A stretch of 52,413 nucleotides of DNA from an uncultured Dorea sp. (GCA_945870325.1 CAMBRQ010000015.1:1-52413), one strand, 5' to 3'; shown: positions 1 to 9,381, numbered from the stretch's first letter. Made by a program: numbers and translations. Notes: generated by a model from the letters alone, not told the origin.

Positions 1-106
1 TCGGTTGTCAAATTTCAGGTAGAATCTCATTCATTAAGATTCCGAGAAGTTATATAATGTTGCCATTTATGATTATAGCAAAGAATCAATATTTATTCCA
101 TACCTA

Positions 107-277
107 TTAAGAAATAGTTTTTCTAATAAAATCATCGGAGTCATCATCTTTTGTATCTTCATTTATTTCTTCGGAAAGTTGAAGAAAGATATCTGCCAGA
201 TCTTCTTTCTTCTGTTCTGGCGCCATTTCCTCGAATGCTTCTAATATTGATTTTTTTAATTCTTCTAATTCATCCAT
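107..277 (-). CDS. small acidic hypothetical protein
   Basis: This is a 56-residue acidic, probably helical protein with no family I recognise; it begins MDELEELKKS and ends in an Asp-rich tail. The start is chosen because AGGAGG lies about seven bases upstream of this ATG. An upstream in-frame extension exists but has no ribosome binding site and would translate through that Shine-Dalgarno sequence. The protein has no membrane segment or cysteine motif. It is divergent from the membrane protein/STAND pair to its right, so it could be an unrelated neighbour or an accessory small protein; the sequence does not decide. Confidence 0.6.
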   Translation of the reverse strand: MDELEELKKSILEAFEEMAPEQKKEDLADIFLQLSEEINEDTKDDDSDDFIRKTIS

Positions 278-353
278 AACATGACCTCCTGCACCATTAG
301 AATAATACATATTCGGAGAAAATAGGAGCGGTAATATATGGAAATAAAGCAAG

Positions 354-382
354 TTGAAATCTCATATTCCTTCCATTATAAT
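354..382 (+). promoter_or_regulatory. sigma-A-type promoter for the membrane protein/STAND pair
   Basis: TTGAAA, a 17-base spacer and a perfect TATAAT read toward the membrane protein gene. They predict a transcript start near 389 and a leader of about 94 bases. Confidence 0.6.
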
Positions 383-482
383 GAGATGTAGAGTTACAGT
401 CTATATAAGCCAAAGTAATCGGATGATACGTGGATTACGAGATAATTGAAAGATAGAGATATTTAATGATTGGAGAAAGGTT

Positions 483-1382
483 ATGAAAAGAAATGGACCA
501 AGGAAGGGCATGTCTAAGACTGTTTTTTTCCTCAGTTGGACTATTTGGCATTTTGTGCTGATGACAGTTGTAGGTTGTGGAGTAAATCTGATGGGAAAGG
601 ACTATCTGTCGGTGAACCAGGAGATGACACGTCTTGTGCGTTGGTTTGCGTTTTATGGTGCAACAGTGTTGTCTTACTGGATGTTCATTGCGCTGCCTCT
701 TATCTACGTGATTCATTATGGGGTGAGGAAGAAGTTAAAACCTTTGTTCCGAGTATTCTGGGAGCGCTGGTATCTGTATCTGTTTATAAGATTGTTTTTC
801 GGGATGATGTTATGGATTCTTATGCTGCTTATTTTTAATAAAGTAAGTCCGGGGAGCAGAGGGGGATATTATCTGTATATGGTCTTATACTATTCCACAA
901 TAGTGTTTATTGGATTGCTTGTTCTGGAATGGATTTTAGCGATAGGTTTTGCAATTTTGAATTACGTATGTTCATTGCGGAATCGGCCATTGATTGCGCT
1001 GGAACATATGCCGGAATTTTGGGAAGGTGAAAATCAAAGAGAAGATGTGAAAGTATCGGATTTCTCTTTGGATAAGGAACAGGAGACGTTTATGCTTTCG
1101 GACGATGATCGGAAAAAACGTCCGCTCAGAGCTGTGATTGCATGGGGATTAACTACAGGATTCCTTCTTGTGATGTGGTATATTGTTTTTTATCTTCCAC
1201 GTGCGGAACAACTGGTTTTCTCAGGGGGGATTATAGGGGCTCTCGTTGCTCTGACTATGATGGCAACTGTTCAGTTGTTTTGTCTGATTGGTACTTTACG
1301 GAGAAGGAAAGAACTTTATAAGGTGCATGTATATAGCACGGGAAATGGCTGCGCGGGCGAGGAGGAACAGGATGAGAAATAG
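483..1382 (+). CDS. polytopic membrane protein paired with a DUF4062-NACHT protein
   Basis: This 299-residue integral membrane protein is not recognised as a named family. Hydrophobic segments lie near residues 18-38, 54-75, 97-117, 128-163 (probably two helices), 217-237 and 245-268, giving six or seven spans. A charged cytosolic-looking loop of about 40 residues sits between the fifth and sixth groups. The start has GGAGAAAGG immediately upstream. The 3' end overlaps the start of the downstream STAND gene by 11 bases, so the two are translationally coupled and probably work together. There is no signal peptidase site or enzyme motif. A role as membrane effector, receptor or anchor for the STAND partner is inference from the overlap alone. 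Confidence 0.8.
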   Translation: MKRNGPRKGMSKTVFFLSWTIWHFVLMTVVGCGVNLMGKDYLSVNQEMTRLVRWFAFYGATVLSYWMFIALPLIYVIHYGVRKKLKPLFRVFWERWYLYLFIRLFFGMMLWILMLLIFNKVSPGSRGGYYLYMVLYYSTIVFIGLLVLEWILAIGFAILNYVCSLRNRPLIALEHMPEFWEGENQREDVKVSDFSLDKEQETFMLSDDDRKKRPLRAVIAWGLTTGFLLVMWYIVFYLPRAEQLVFSGGIIGALVALTMMATVQLFCLIGTLRRRKELYKVHVYSTGNGCAGEEEQDEK

Positions 1383-4300
1383 AATGATTCGTATTTTTGT
1401 CAGTTCCACGTTTCAGGATTTTAAGTCTGAGAGAGATCTGCTGGCGAAAGAAGTGTATCCGGAACTTGAAGAATTGTGTAGGAACAATGGATTCTCCTTT
1501 CAGATTATTGACTTGAGATGGGGCGTGTCCCAACAGAATTCAATGGATAATCGCTCTTTACAGATCTGTTTTGACGAGATTGAACGCTGTCGTAAGATTT
1601 CTCCTAAGCCGAATTTTCTTGTGCTTTCGGGATGGAGATATGGATGGATTCCACTTCCCTGTTCTATTGCGGAAAAAGAATGGGAGATATTGGTTAATGG
1701 ATTGTCGGAGGACTCCAGAGAATATAGTCTTCTGAGTAAATGGTACAGGCAGGATTGTAATGACTGGGACAGATTGTATATATTACAACCGAGAACAGGG
1801 GAGTATCAACAGGCAGATGTATGGGCGCAGACTGAGAAAGAACTGAAAGAGGTATTATTTGCACTGGCAAAGGAACGGCTTTCGGAGGATTCTCTGGTGC
1901 AATATGGGCTGTCGGCAACAGAGCAAGAGATTTATCATGGGTTATTTTGGGCGCAAGATGCGTGCAGTCATACACTTGTCTTGATGCGGGAAGGAGCGCC
2001 GGGCGAGTGTCAGGATGAGTCGGATCTTATACCTGCAAAATTCCTTCAGGAGAAGATACGGACATTTTCTGATGGGGAGGTTGCGCCAAAGATACTGCCT
2101 TATCGTATAGACGAGGAAATACCGCTTAAAGCGGCAAAGGAATATCTGAAGAATATCATTGAAGAGCAGATTGCTGCGGTTACAGACCTGTCATTGTATG
2201 AGCAGGAATGTAATGCGGTGGATGCCGAACTTCGGAAAGTAATGGATACTTATATTCCGGTGTCGGATAACAATGAGCGTTTTCAAGAATTTGTGGAAAA
2301 GGACAGGGGGAGAGCCGTTGTAGCAAAAGGACTGTCCGGAAGTGGTAAGACTACGATGCTAAAGTACTGGCATGGGAATCACCGGGAGAATTCAGTGGCG
2401 GTGTTTGCAGATGTGCAGCCACAGTGCAGAAGTATTCTACACGCGCTTCGATTCTGTATCAGGCGGTTGACAGAGATGGGATATATCGCCTCGGTAGAGG
2501 AAGTGCTTGACTATGATAATTGTCTGGAGTGGTTCGAAAAGCAGTTGAGTCAAGGACGAGGGAAGATGCCGCTGACGGTTATTCTTGATTCTGTGGACCA
2601 GATGAGTGATTGGAAGCAACTTCGAAGAAGTATATTCCAAATGAAACTTCCGGAGAATATCACGCTTGTGATCAGCTGTATTTCAGAAGATTCACTTACA
2701 GAGTATGATAAACGATTAAGCGTGCCAACCTTTGAGATGCATCTTCTCGGTAAGATGTCTGCAGTACAGATGCTTGAGGCAAAACTTGCGATGATGCACA
2801 GGCGTCTGTCGAATACATCGGAAAATGCACAGAAAAGTATCATTGAAAAAATGCTGCCAGAGGAGGTATCACCTCTTTATATTCAATTTCTCGGAAGCCT
2901 CTGCTATAAACTTCACAGTTATGACAGACCGGATTTTCCGAAATTTGCAACAATAAAAGAACTTATCCGATATGTGATAGAGCGGCAGAGTGTAGATAAT
3001 TACCCGGTGCTTTATCAACATACACTAGGATATTTTTTGCTTGCAAAAGATGGATTTAGCGAACAGGAGATTCTTGAGATATTGTCTCTTGACAGACAGG
3101 TATGCGATGAGATTAGAAGTCAGACTGAGTGGGATTTTAAAGGGAAAGTACCGTCTGTTCTGTGGGCACGCCTCTATTGTGAGATTGATGATTTTCTGAT
3201 GGAAGTGGATAGTGGAGGAATCAGGCTGTTTCGATTTAGTCATGTACTGCTTAACGATGTGCTAAGAGAATTTATCGGAGAGGAAACGCTTGCTCAGTTA
3301 GCGGGAAATATAAAGCAATTTTTTACAGAGCAGCCACTGACCTACCGGGAGCAAGATGGCAGTCTGCTGGTAAATACACGAAAAATAAATGAATTATATC
3401 CGATTCTTTCTTATCTGCAGGATTGGGAGGAGATCGGAGAACTTCTGAAGAATCCTATATATATCGATTGCTATATCCGGTGCGGCATGTATCAAGAGAT
3501 TCTTGCACAACTTACAAGGCTGAAAAGTACATCCCAGTTTACAACGGCACACAATCGGATATTGAAGATTCTAAAGAAGAATTACATTCTCTTGCAGACC
3601 TGGAATGATTGCTTTAGACAACTCATGTGTGGAGAAGGTTTAGCCGAGCCTTCTATATTGGAGGAGGTTGGTCAGAAGTATTTTCTTAAAAGAGAACGTG
3701 TTTCTAGAGCAGAAGAGAGTCAGTTGTACGACCAGGCAGTGTTCATACCGGATAGTTCGTCTCGGAAAAAGGCATTAAGAGGTGATGGGATAATAGCGAT
3801 TTTGTCAGATGGAATGATTCAGATGTTTGACTGGAATAAGGGTGTAATGTTACCTGTCACTTGTGAGGTTGGAGCAGAATACAGTGATATATATTGGGAG
3901 GACGATAAACTGGTTGTGCGCGGTGAATATTGTCGTAAGATTCTGTGTTTTGGCGGAGAGGAATTGTATGTAACGGAACAGATGACGTGTGAGTCTGTGT
4001 ATAATCTTCGAAAAGAAGGCGGACAAGAAGAGGTTGTAAAACATGCCGGCGGAATGTGGGAATCGGATATTGTTTTGTGGCAGGGGAGACCGGTATTTTT
4101 TTATTACACGGGGAAAAAGTTGAAAAAAACGGAGTTGTTTTATCCGAATGATATAACTCTGCGAATCTATCTGAATGGTTCGTTGGCTGCTGTGTTGATT
4201 GATCTTAGGCGGATTGAGATTGTTGATTTGGACAGGCGGAGAGTTCTTCAGAGTTTTGATCTCGGATGTGTCTCGAATATTGCGTGGTGCCAATCGGGGG

Positions 4301-5268
4301 AACAGATTCTGGTAAGTCTCGAAGATGATAGGATTCTGGTGCTTTCGGTAGAACTATCTGCAGAAGGAACTGAGTTAACCGGTCCTGATGAAGGTTATGC
4401 GGCATATCAGCGTCGTTATAAATATTCATTTTATCAAAAGGAAGCACAGCAGATTGTGTCTGCTTTTTCTGAGCAGATATGGAACGAATCGTTGCCGGTA
4501 AAACAGGAAGTGGATAATTGCATTCCGATATTGGCTGCATTTTCTGTGGAGAAAGATTGGGTGGCATATTATTATAATTATTACAATCAAGGAATTGTGC
4601 GACTGCATCGATTGTCTGACGGAGAAATTCTTGGAGAAAGCCAGGTAGATATGGTGTTCCAGGCAGATGCCGTAAGAACGGCATTTTACCCGGCATGTAG
4701 TGGAAAGAAACTGGTTCTTATATCGAAGGGGCGGGCACATGTCCTTGATATAGGTAAGATGAAGTGGAAAGAAGAGAACGGGGAAGCGATGGCGGGGGAA
4801 TTGTATCCTGCGCTTCCCAAGGCTGCAGAAGAATTACTTAGGCATCAGTATCCGGAAGAGATAAGAAATTGCTATCCTCCGGAGAGGGGAGAAGATACGC
4901 TTTCCGTTGGATTGCCGTGGCGTACTAAAATTATGGAAAAATGCTTGGAAATATGCATGGAGATAGTTGTATCTATATTATCAATTGTTTCTTTGCGTCC
5001 ATTCCGAAAAATGATTAAGATGAGAAAGAATTCCCTGGTGTGGCAGTTTCGGCAGTTGGAGAATTTGCCGGTTTATGGATTGGGTGGGTTCTATGTCATG
5101 CCGAATACATCCAGAGGGCTGCTGCACGTATGTGATTCTGCCGGAAACTGGATTTGCCATGAGCAGTTTGAACGACCGATATGGGCGGTGGATATAGTAA
5201 ATGATGAAATTCATGTTTTACTTCAGAATTCTTTAGTACCGGTGGTAATGAAACTTGAAAATATTTGA
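1372..5268 (+). CDS. DUF4062-NACHT STAND NTPase with C-terminal beta-propeller-like region
   Basis: This is a 1298-residue multidomain signalling-type NTPase. Residues 5-95 match the DUF4062 pattern (IRIFVSSTFQDFKSERD, then DLRWGVS and LSGWRYGW), the N-terminal domain also seen in TEP1, NPHP3 and NWD1-like proteins. The NACHT/STAND P-loop is GLSGSGKTT at 320-328 and Walker B is ILDSVD at 404-409. A helical arm follows. From about 760 to the end there are repeated beta-rich stretches resembling WD40 or related propeller blades. The start is the ATG preceded by GGAGG six bases upstream; it lies inside the end of the membrane protein gene. In the family the C-terminal propeller senses and the NACHT module oligomerises. 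A defence or stress-sensing role here is inference, not shown by the sequence. Confidence 0.85.
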   Translation: MRNRMIRIFVSSTFQDFKSERDLLAKEVYPELEELCRNNGFSFQIIDLRWGVSQQNSMDNRSLQICFDEIERCRKISPKPNFLVLSGWRYGWIPLPCSIAEKEWEILVNGLSEDSREYSLLSKWYRQDCNDWDRLYILQPRTGEYQQADVWAQTEKELKEVLFALAKERLSEDSLVQYGLSATEQEIYHGLFWAQDACSHTLVLMREGAPGECQDESDLIPAKFLQEKIRTFSDGEVAPKILPYRIDEEIPLKAAKEYLKNIIEEQIAAVTDLSLYEQECNAVDAELRKVMDTYIPVSDNNERFQEFVEKDRGRAVVAKGLSGSGKTTMLKYWHGNHRENSVAVFADVQPQCRSILHALRFCIRRLTEMGYIASVEEVLDYDNCLEWFEKQLSQGRGKMPLTVILDSVDQMSDWKQLRRSIFQMKLPENITLVISCISEDSLTEYDKRLSVPTFEMHLLGKMSAVQMLEAKLAMMHRRLSNTSENAQKSIIEKMLPEEVSPLYIQFLGSLCYKLHSYDRPDFPKFATIKELIRYVIERQSVDNYPVLYQHTLGYFLLAKDGFSEQEILEILSLDRQVCDEIRSQTEWDFKGKVPSVLWARLYCEIDDFLMEVDSGGIRLFRFSHVLLNDVLREFIGEETLAQLAGNIKQFFTEQPLTYREQDGSLLVNTRKINELYPILSYLQDWEEIGELLKNPIYIDCYIRCGMYQEILAQLTRLKSTSQFTTAHNRILKILKKNYILLQTWNDCFRQLMCGEGLAEPSILEEVGQKYFLKRERVSRAEESQLYDQAVFIPDSSSRKKALRGDGIIAILSDGMIQMFDWNKGVMLPVTCEVGAEYSDIYWEDDKLVVRGEYCRKILCFGGEELYVTEQMTCESVYNLRKEGGQEEVVKHAGGMWESDIVLWQGRPVFFYYTGKKLKKTELFYPNDITLRIYLNGSLAAVLIDLRRIEIVDLDRRRVLQSFDLGCVSNIAWCQSGEQILVSLEDDRILVLSVELSAEGTELTGPDEGYAAYQRRYKYSFYQKEAQQIVSAFSEQIWNESLPVKQEVDNCIPILAAFSVEKDWVAYYYNYYNQGIVRLHRLSDGEILGESQVDMVFQADAVRTAFYPACSGKKLVLISKGRAHVLDIGKMKWKEENGEAMAGELYPALPKAAEELLRHQYPEEIRNCYPPERGEDTLSVGLPWRTKIMEKCLEICMEIVVSILSIVSLRPFRKMIKMRKNSLVWQFRQLENLPVYGLGGFYVMPNTSRGLLHVCDSAGNWICHEQFERPIWAVDIVNDEIHVLLQNSLVPVVMKLENI

Positions 5269-5352
5269 TATAATTAGGTTGTTCACGGAGTATAGTAATT
5301 TGTTTGTAGTAATATATGGGAAAATGTGAATCATAAGGAGGAGACAAGATAT

Positions 5353-6045
5353 ATGATAGGAATTATCGGAGCAATGGAAGAAGAGGTTGCAGCACTGAAG
5401 GAAGACATGGACATCCAGGAGACGGTAGAGCAGGCATCCATGGTGTTCTGCAAAGGAACTCTGTGCGGCAAGGACGTAGTAGTAGTAAGAAGCGGAATTG
5501 GCAAAGTAAATGCGGGAATCTGTGCACAGATTCTGGTGGACAAGTTCCAGGTAGATACTCTGATCAATACTGGAATTGCAGGTTCTCTTGATGCAAGAAT
5601 TGATATCGGGGATATGGTAATCTCCACAGATGCGCTGCATCATGACATGGATGCTACGCTATTTGGTGATGCGCTGGGACAGGTGCCGAGAATGGATACG
5701 CTGTCATTCCCGGCAGATGAAGCCTTGGTTCAGAAGGCAGTACAGGCGAATGAGAAGGCGAATCCGGATATTCATACATTCACCGGAAGAATTGCAAGCG
5801 GCGACCAGTTTATTGCATCAAAAGAAGTGAAAGAAAGGATTGTGAAGAATTTCCACCCATTATGTGTCGAAATGGAAGGGGCAGGAATTGCCCACGCAGC
5901 CTACCTGAATAAAGTTTCGTACGTCATAATCCGTGCCATTTCGGACAAAGCTGACAACAGCGCCACCATGGATTACCCGACCTTCGAACGCAAGGCAATC
6001 GCCCACAGCGTAAGGCTTATGAAAGAATTGCTGGCAATGATCTAG
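5353..6045 (+). CDS. mtnN: 5'-methylthioadenosine/S-adenosylhomocysteine nucleosidase
   Basis: This enzyme hydrolyses MTA and SAH to adenine plus the thioribose sugars in methionine salvage and the activated methyl cycle. The 230-residue length is normal for the family. It opens with the conserved MIGIIGAMEEEV, contains GIAGSL and VEMEGAGIAHAAY, and carries the catalytic Asp in RAISDKAD near residue 198. The start is the ATG before IGIIGAMEEE, with AAGGAGGAG about ten bases upstream; an upstream in-frame GTG is not preceded by a ribosome site. It follows the STAND gene in the same direction after about 84 bases, which may be coincidence because mtnN is a housekeeping gene. Confidence 0.95.
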   Translation: MIGIIGAMEEEVAALKEDMDIQETVEQASMVFCKGTLCGKDVVVVRSGIGKVNAGICAQILVDKFQVDTLINTGIAGSLDARIDIGDMVISTDALHHDMDATLFGDALGQVPRMDTLSFPADEALVQKAVQANEKANPDIHTFTGRIASGDQFIASKEVKERIVKNFHPLCVEMEGAGIAHAAYLNKVSYVIIRAISDKADNSATMDYPTFERKAIAHSVRLMKELLAMI

Positions 6046-6175
6046 AGGGATCGCAGAAGAAAATTCTTTCGAATCTGACAGTTTACCCCATCTGTGGATG
6101 CGGAATCTGTAGAACGGTTTTTGAGCTCTCCTTTGGAATTTCAGTTATAATTCTAATCAGAAGGAGGGCTTTTTT

Positions 6176-7204
6176 ATGTTAGAAATCATATTGGAAAAGT
6201 ACGTATTATTCGTACTAATGGGAATCCTGACAGCCATAGGGATTGTGAGTAAATGTATTGTCAATGTCACCTTGAAGAAACTGGTGCGTGCAGCGGGAAA
6301 TATGAGTAAGAGCAACCATCCGCTGATGCGTCTGGTTCGTGCCAAATTCGAACATGCCAGCATGGTGAGTGACAAGGTGGAGAATGTCAGGGTATTTGTG
6401 GACAAGTACTTATATGAGTACAAGGTACTGGGGATGAAACTTCACGGTTGGAGAAGATTAGAGAAGGTGGCGGCTGGCTTATGTCTGCTGGTCGGAGCAG
6501 CGGGAGCATTGCTGGAATACAGTGTGAATGGCATGAGTGACATGGTGCTGGAGACTGGGGCTACGGGGGCAGGGCTTGCCATACTGGTTTATCTGGTACA
6601 TCTGACTACAGATGAGAACTACCGGATGGATGCAGTACAGAATTATATGGTAGATTACCTGGAGAATGTCTGCCGTCACAGATATGAGAAGACCTACCAG
6701 AGGGAACTCAAGGTTCTGGCACAGGATAATAATCAGATGGGAGCGGCGGAATTCGGAGCGATGCCGGACGAGCAGTCTGGGGCAGAAGGAGAACTTCGGG
6801 CAGAGAGAGTGCAGAAGATAGCGGGAGAGAGTTATGCACAAGGCAGATCGGAGCAGAAGATAGCGGGAGAGAATTATGCACAAGGCAGATCGGAGATGAC
6901 GAAATCCTATGAATCTGCAAGAGACTATGGTCAGGAAAAAGACCGCGGCGCGGTGGACGAACTGAGTGCGGCCGGAAGATTGTATGCAATGGAGACGGCA
7001 AAGGGTGATAAGGAGCCGAAGCCGTCAGACGCGACGGAGATTCCGGGTCAGATACCAGAACCGGAAGTGCCAAGACCAATCCCACAGCAGTCGCCGCAGG
7101 TTCTGGCGAAAGCCAAGGATAAGAAGTCCAGAAGAGAGAGGGTGGAAGAAGAGATTGACAAAGATGTGGTCATCCGACGGATACTAGAGGAGTTTATGGC
7201 TTGA
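6176..7204 (+). CDS. membrane protein of unknown function with charged C-terminal tail
   Basis: This 342-residue protein is not recognised. The first 150 residues hold three hydrophobic segments (about 9-30, 96-116 and 128-148). The remainder is hydrophilic and rich in Glu, Lys and Arg, with a 14-residue tandem duplication (QKIAGESYAQGRSE-like) and a Pro-rich stretch near 285-310. The start has AGAAGGAGGGC just upstream. It lies directly before the yaaO-like decarboxylase and the holB cluster, so it may be co-transcribed with them. The layout suggests a membrane-anchored protein with a disordered cytosolic tail. No catalytic motif is visible. Confidence 0.7.
   Translation: MLEIILEKYVLFVLMGILTAIGIVSKCIVNVTLKKLVRAAGNMSKSNHPLMRLVRAKFEHASMVSDKVENVRVFVDKYLYEYKVLGMKLHGWRRLEKVAAGLCLLVGAAGALLEYSVNGMSDMVLETGATGAGLAILVYLVHLTTDENYRMDAVQNYMVDYLENVCRHRYEKTYQRELKVLAQDNNQMGAAEFGAMPDEQSGAEGELRAERVQKIAGESYAQGRSEQKIAGENYAQGRSEMTKSYESARDYGQEKDRGAVDELSAAGRLYAMETAKGDKEPKPSDATEIPGQIPEPEVPRPIPQQSPQVLAKAKDKKSRRERVEEEIDKDVVIRRILEEFMA
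6812..6895 (+). repeat. 42-bp in-frame tandem duplication
   Basis: There are two adjacent 42-base units that differ at one base (GAGAGTTAT versus GAGAATTAT). Each encodes QKIAGE(S/N)YAQGRSE in the hydrophilic tail of the membrane protein. The near identity implies a recent duplication. Confidence 0.9.
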
Positions 7205-7286
7205 TTAAACCTTCCTGATTTGATAAAATAACAATGTATAGATTTTTACGATGGAAGGAAATAGAAGAGTTATTAAAAAGATTATA

Positions 7287-8801
7287 ATGCGTACAATATA
7301 CGACAGACTAACAGAGTATAGCAATTCGGATTATTATGGGTTCCACATGCCGGGGCATAAGAGGAATCTTAACATGCTGGGAGGGTCGAAGCCCTATGAG
7401 ATTGACATCACGGAGATCGAAGGATTCGATGACCTCCATCATGCAGATGGAATTCTTGAAGATGCCCAGAGGCGTGCGGCGAAGGTGTATCATGCGGATG
7501 AGACGCATTTTCTCGTAAATGGAAGTACCGTAGGAATCCTAAGTGCTATTGCAGGTGTAACAAACAAAGGAGATACCATACTTGTGGCAAGAAATTGCCA
7601 CAAGTCTGTGTATCATGCCATATATATGAATGAATTGAAGCCGGTGTATCTGATGCCGGCATTCGATTCAGATGCTCAGCTGAATACAGAGGTTTCTGCG
7701 GATGATGTTAGGGAGGCTTTGGAGAAGAATCCGAAGATCCGGGCGGTGGTGATTGTGTCGCCTACCTACGACGGAGTCGTGTCAGATGTAGAAGCCATAG
7801 CAGAAGCGGTCCATGAGAAAGGCATTCCCATCATTGTTGATGAAGCCCATGGAGCGCATTTTGGCTTTCATCCGTATTTCCCGGAGAATGCGAATGTGCG
7901 GGGCGCGGATATTGTAATCCATAGTCTTCACAAGACGCTGCCATCATTGACACAGACGGCACTTCTTCATATGAATGGAGAGATTGTTCGGCGGGAGAAG
8001 GTCAGAAGATACTTGCATATGCTTCAAAGCAGCAGTCCGTCTTATGTGTTGATGGCAAGCATTGATGCTTGTGTGGATATGCTTGAGAACCAGGGAGAAG
8101 AGTTGTTCGATCCATATGTGGAGATGCTTAAGAGAACGAGGGATCGGCTGACGAGGCTTCAGTATCTCAGAGTGATTCAGACAGAGCATTTTGACAGGTC
8201 GAAGATCGTGATATCTGTGAAGGATACAGATATGGAGAGCGGGCAGTTGTATCGATTGCTGCTTGAGGTGTATCATCTGCAGATGGAGATGGTGGCAGGG
8301 ACATATGTCCTGGCAATGACATCGGTGGGAGATACGGAAAAAGGCATGGAGCGGCTGGCGGATGCACTGGAAGAGATTGATCTGCGGATTGGGAAGCAGA
8401 TGCCGGAAGAGAGAAAACTGGGAGGTAAGGCGGCTCGGGAGAGTGCCAGTCGGGCAATCGGTGAGCAGACAATGCAATCCGGAATGCCTCTCGATATGCG
8501 AATGCCAATGCCGGAAGTTGTATATAGTATAGCGGATATGGAAAACTTGCCGGATGATGTGGCAGAAAAGCCGGAAGATCATTTGCCAGTGGGAGAGATC
8601 AGGAATCTTCCGTGGAAAGACAGTGTAGGATATGTGGCAGCAGAATATGCCTACCTATATCCACCGGGGTGTCCGCTGATCGTGCCGGGAGAAAGAGTGT
8701 CACAAGAGACGGCAGATATGTTACAATGGTATTATGATCAGCGATTTGCCATTGAAGGCTTGAGAAAAGAAGGCTATATTGAGGTATGGATACATGGGTA
8801 A
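7287..8801 (+). CDS. PLP-dependent ornithine/lysine/arginine decarboxylase (YaaO/SpeA type)
   Basis: This is a fold-type I PLP enzyme that decarboxylates a basic amino acid to a diamine or agmatine; the substrate cannot be fixed by eye. At 504 residues it fits the short Gram-positive YaaO/SpeA group. It opens FHMPGHKRN, has VDEAHGAH before the cofactor Asp region, and has the Schiff-base lysine in SLHKTLPS at residue 216. The C-terminal domain carries YPPGCPL near the end. The start is placed at the ATG before RTIYDRL because family similarity begins there; an ATG 12 codons upstream is also possible and neither has a strong ribosome site. Its stop overlaps the next gene, starting a yaaO-kinase-holB-yaaT-yabB run like that of Bacillus. 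Confidence 0.9.
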   Translation: MRTIYDRLTEYSNSDYYGFHMPGHKRNLNMLGGSKPYEIDITEIEGFDDLHHADGILEDAQRRAAKVYHADETHFLVNGSTVGILSAIAGVTNKGDTILVARNCHKSVYHAIYMNELKPVYLMPAFDSDAQLNTEVSADDVREALEKNPKIRAVVIVSPTYDGVVSDVEAIAEAVHEKGIPIIVDEAHGAHFGFHPYFPENANVRGADIVIHSLHKTLPSLTQTALLHMNGEIVRREKVRRYLHMLQSSSPSYVLMASIDACVDMLENQGEELFDPYVEMLKRTRDRLTRLQYLRVIQTEHFDRSKIVISVKDTDMESGQLYRLLLEVYHLQMEMVAGTYVLAMTSVGDTEKGMERLADALEEIDLRIGKQMPEERKLGGKAARESASRAIGEQTMQSGMPLDMRMPMPEVVYSIADMENLPDDVAEKPEDHLPVGEIRNLPWKDSVGYVAAEYAYLYPPGCPLIVPGERVSQETADMLQWYYDQRFAIEGLRKEGYIEVWIHG

Positions 8802-9381
8802 GATCTACTATATGATGGGAAAAAGTTCGTCGGGGAAGGATACGCTTTTTAAAGAAGTAAAAGAAGCGCTGCCGGAACTTAAGACGATCACACTCTATAC
8901 AACCCGACCGATCCGGGAAGGAGAACAGGAGGGTGTGGAATACTTTTTCGTATCAGAGGACACATTAAATACATACGAGAAGCAGGGTAAGATTATCGAA
9001 TTTCGGGCATATGACACTGTACATGGAGTGTGGAAGTATGCTACTATTGATGATGGACAGGTGGATCTTGAGAATGCAGATTACCTTGTGATAGGAACAT
9101 TGGAGTCCTATGATAAGATAAGGAGATATTATGGCGCGGACAGGCTGGTGCCGATCTATATTGAAGTAGAGGATGGAGAACGGCTGATGCGCGCGCTAAA
9201 GCGTGAACAGGAGCAGGAGGCTCCGAAGTACGCAGAACTCTGCAGGAGATTCCTTGCAGATACGAAAGATTTTTCAGAAGAGAATCTTAAGAACTTCGGA
9301 ATTCAGAAGAGGTTCAAGAATGATGACAGAACACGATGCTTAGAAGAGATTATAGGGGAAATACGACATGGGAAGCTTTAA
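8794..9381 (+). CDS. guanylate-kinase-like P-loop protein
   Basis: This 195-residue protein resembles guanylate kinase. It has a P-loop MGKSSSGKDTL near the N-terminus and the nucleotide-binding stretch YTTRPIREGEQEGVEYFF. It also has DRLVPIYIEV and a C-terminal helix. The P-loop has Asp where most kinases have Ser or Thr after GK. The start is the ATG with GAGG nine bases upstream, overlapping the stop of the decarboxylase by eight bases. In Bacillus the equivalent position between yaaO and holB holds thymidylate kinase (tmk); here a GMK-type protein occupies it. True GMP kinase activity is likely but not certain given the altered P-loop. Confidence 0.8.
   Translation: MGKIYYMMGKSSSGKDTLFKEVKEALPELKTITLYTTRPIREGEQEGVEYFFVSEDTLNTYEKQGKIIEFRAYDTVHGVWKYATIDDGQVDLENADYLVIGTLESYDKIRRYYGADRLVPIYIEVEDGERLMRALKREQEQEAPKYAELCRRFLADTKDFSEENLKNFGIQKRFKNDDRTRCLEEIIGEIRHGKL

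Noticed and set aside
22-42. GAATCT/AGATTC hairpin at the window start as a terminator for the small acidic gene
   Set aside because: Only six A/T-rich pairs and no T tract on the minus strand; too weak to call.
1288-1371. Upstream extension of the DUF4062-NACHT protein
   Set aside because: It overlaps the membrane protein gene fully and lacks a ribosome site; DUF4062 similarity begins just after the ATG at 1372.
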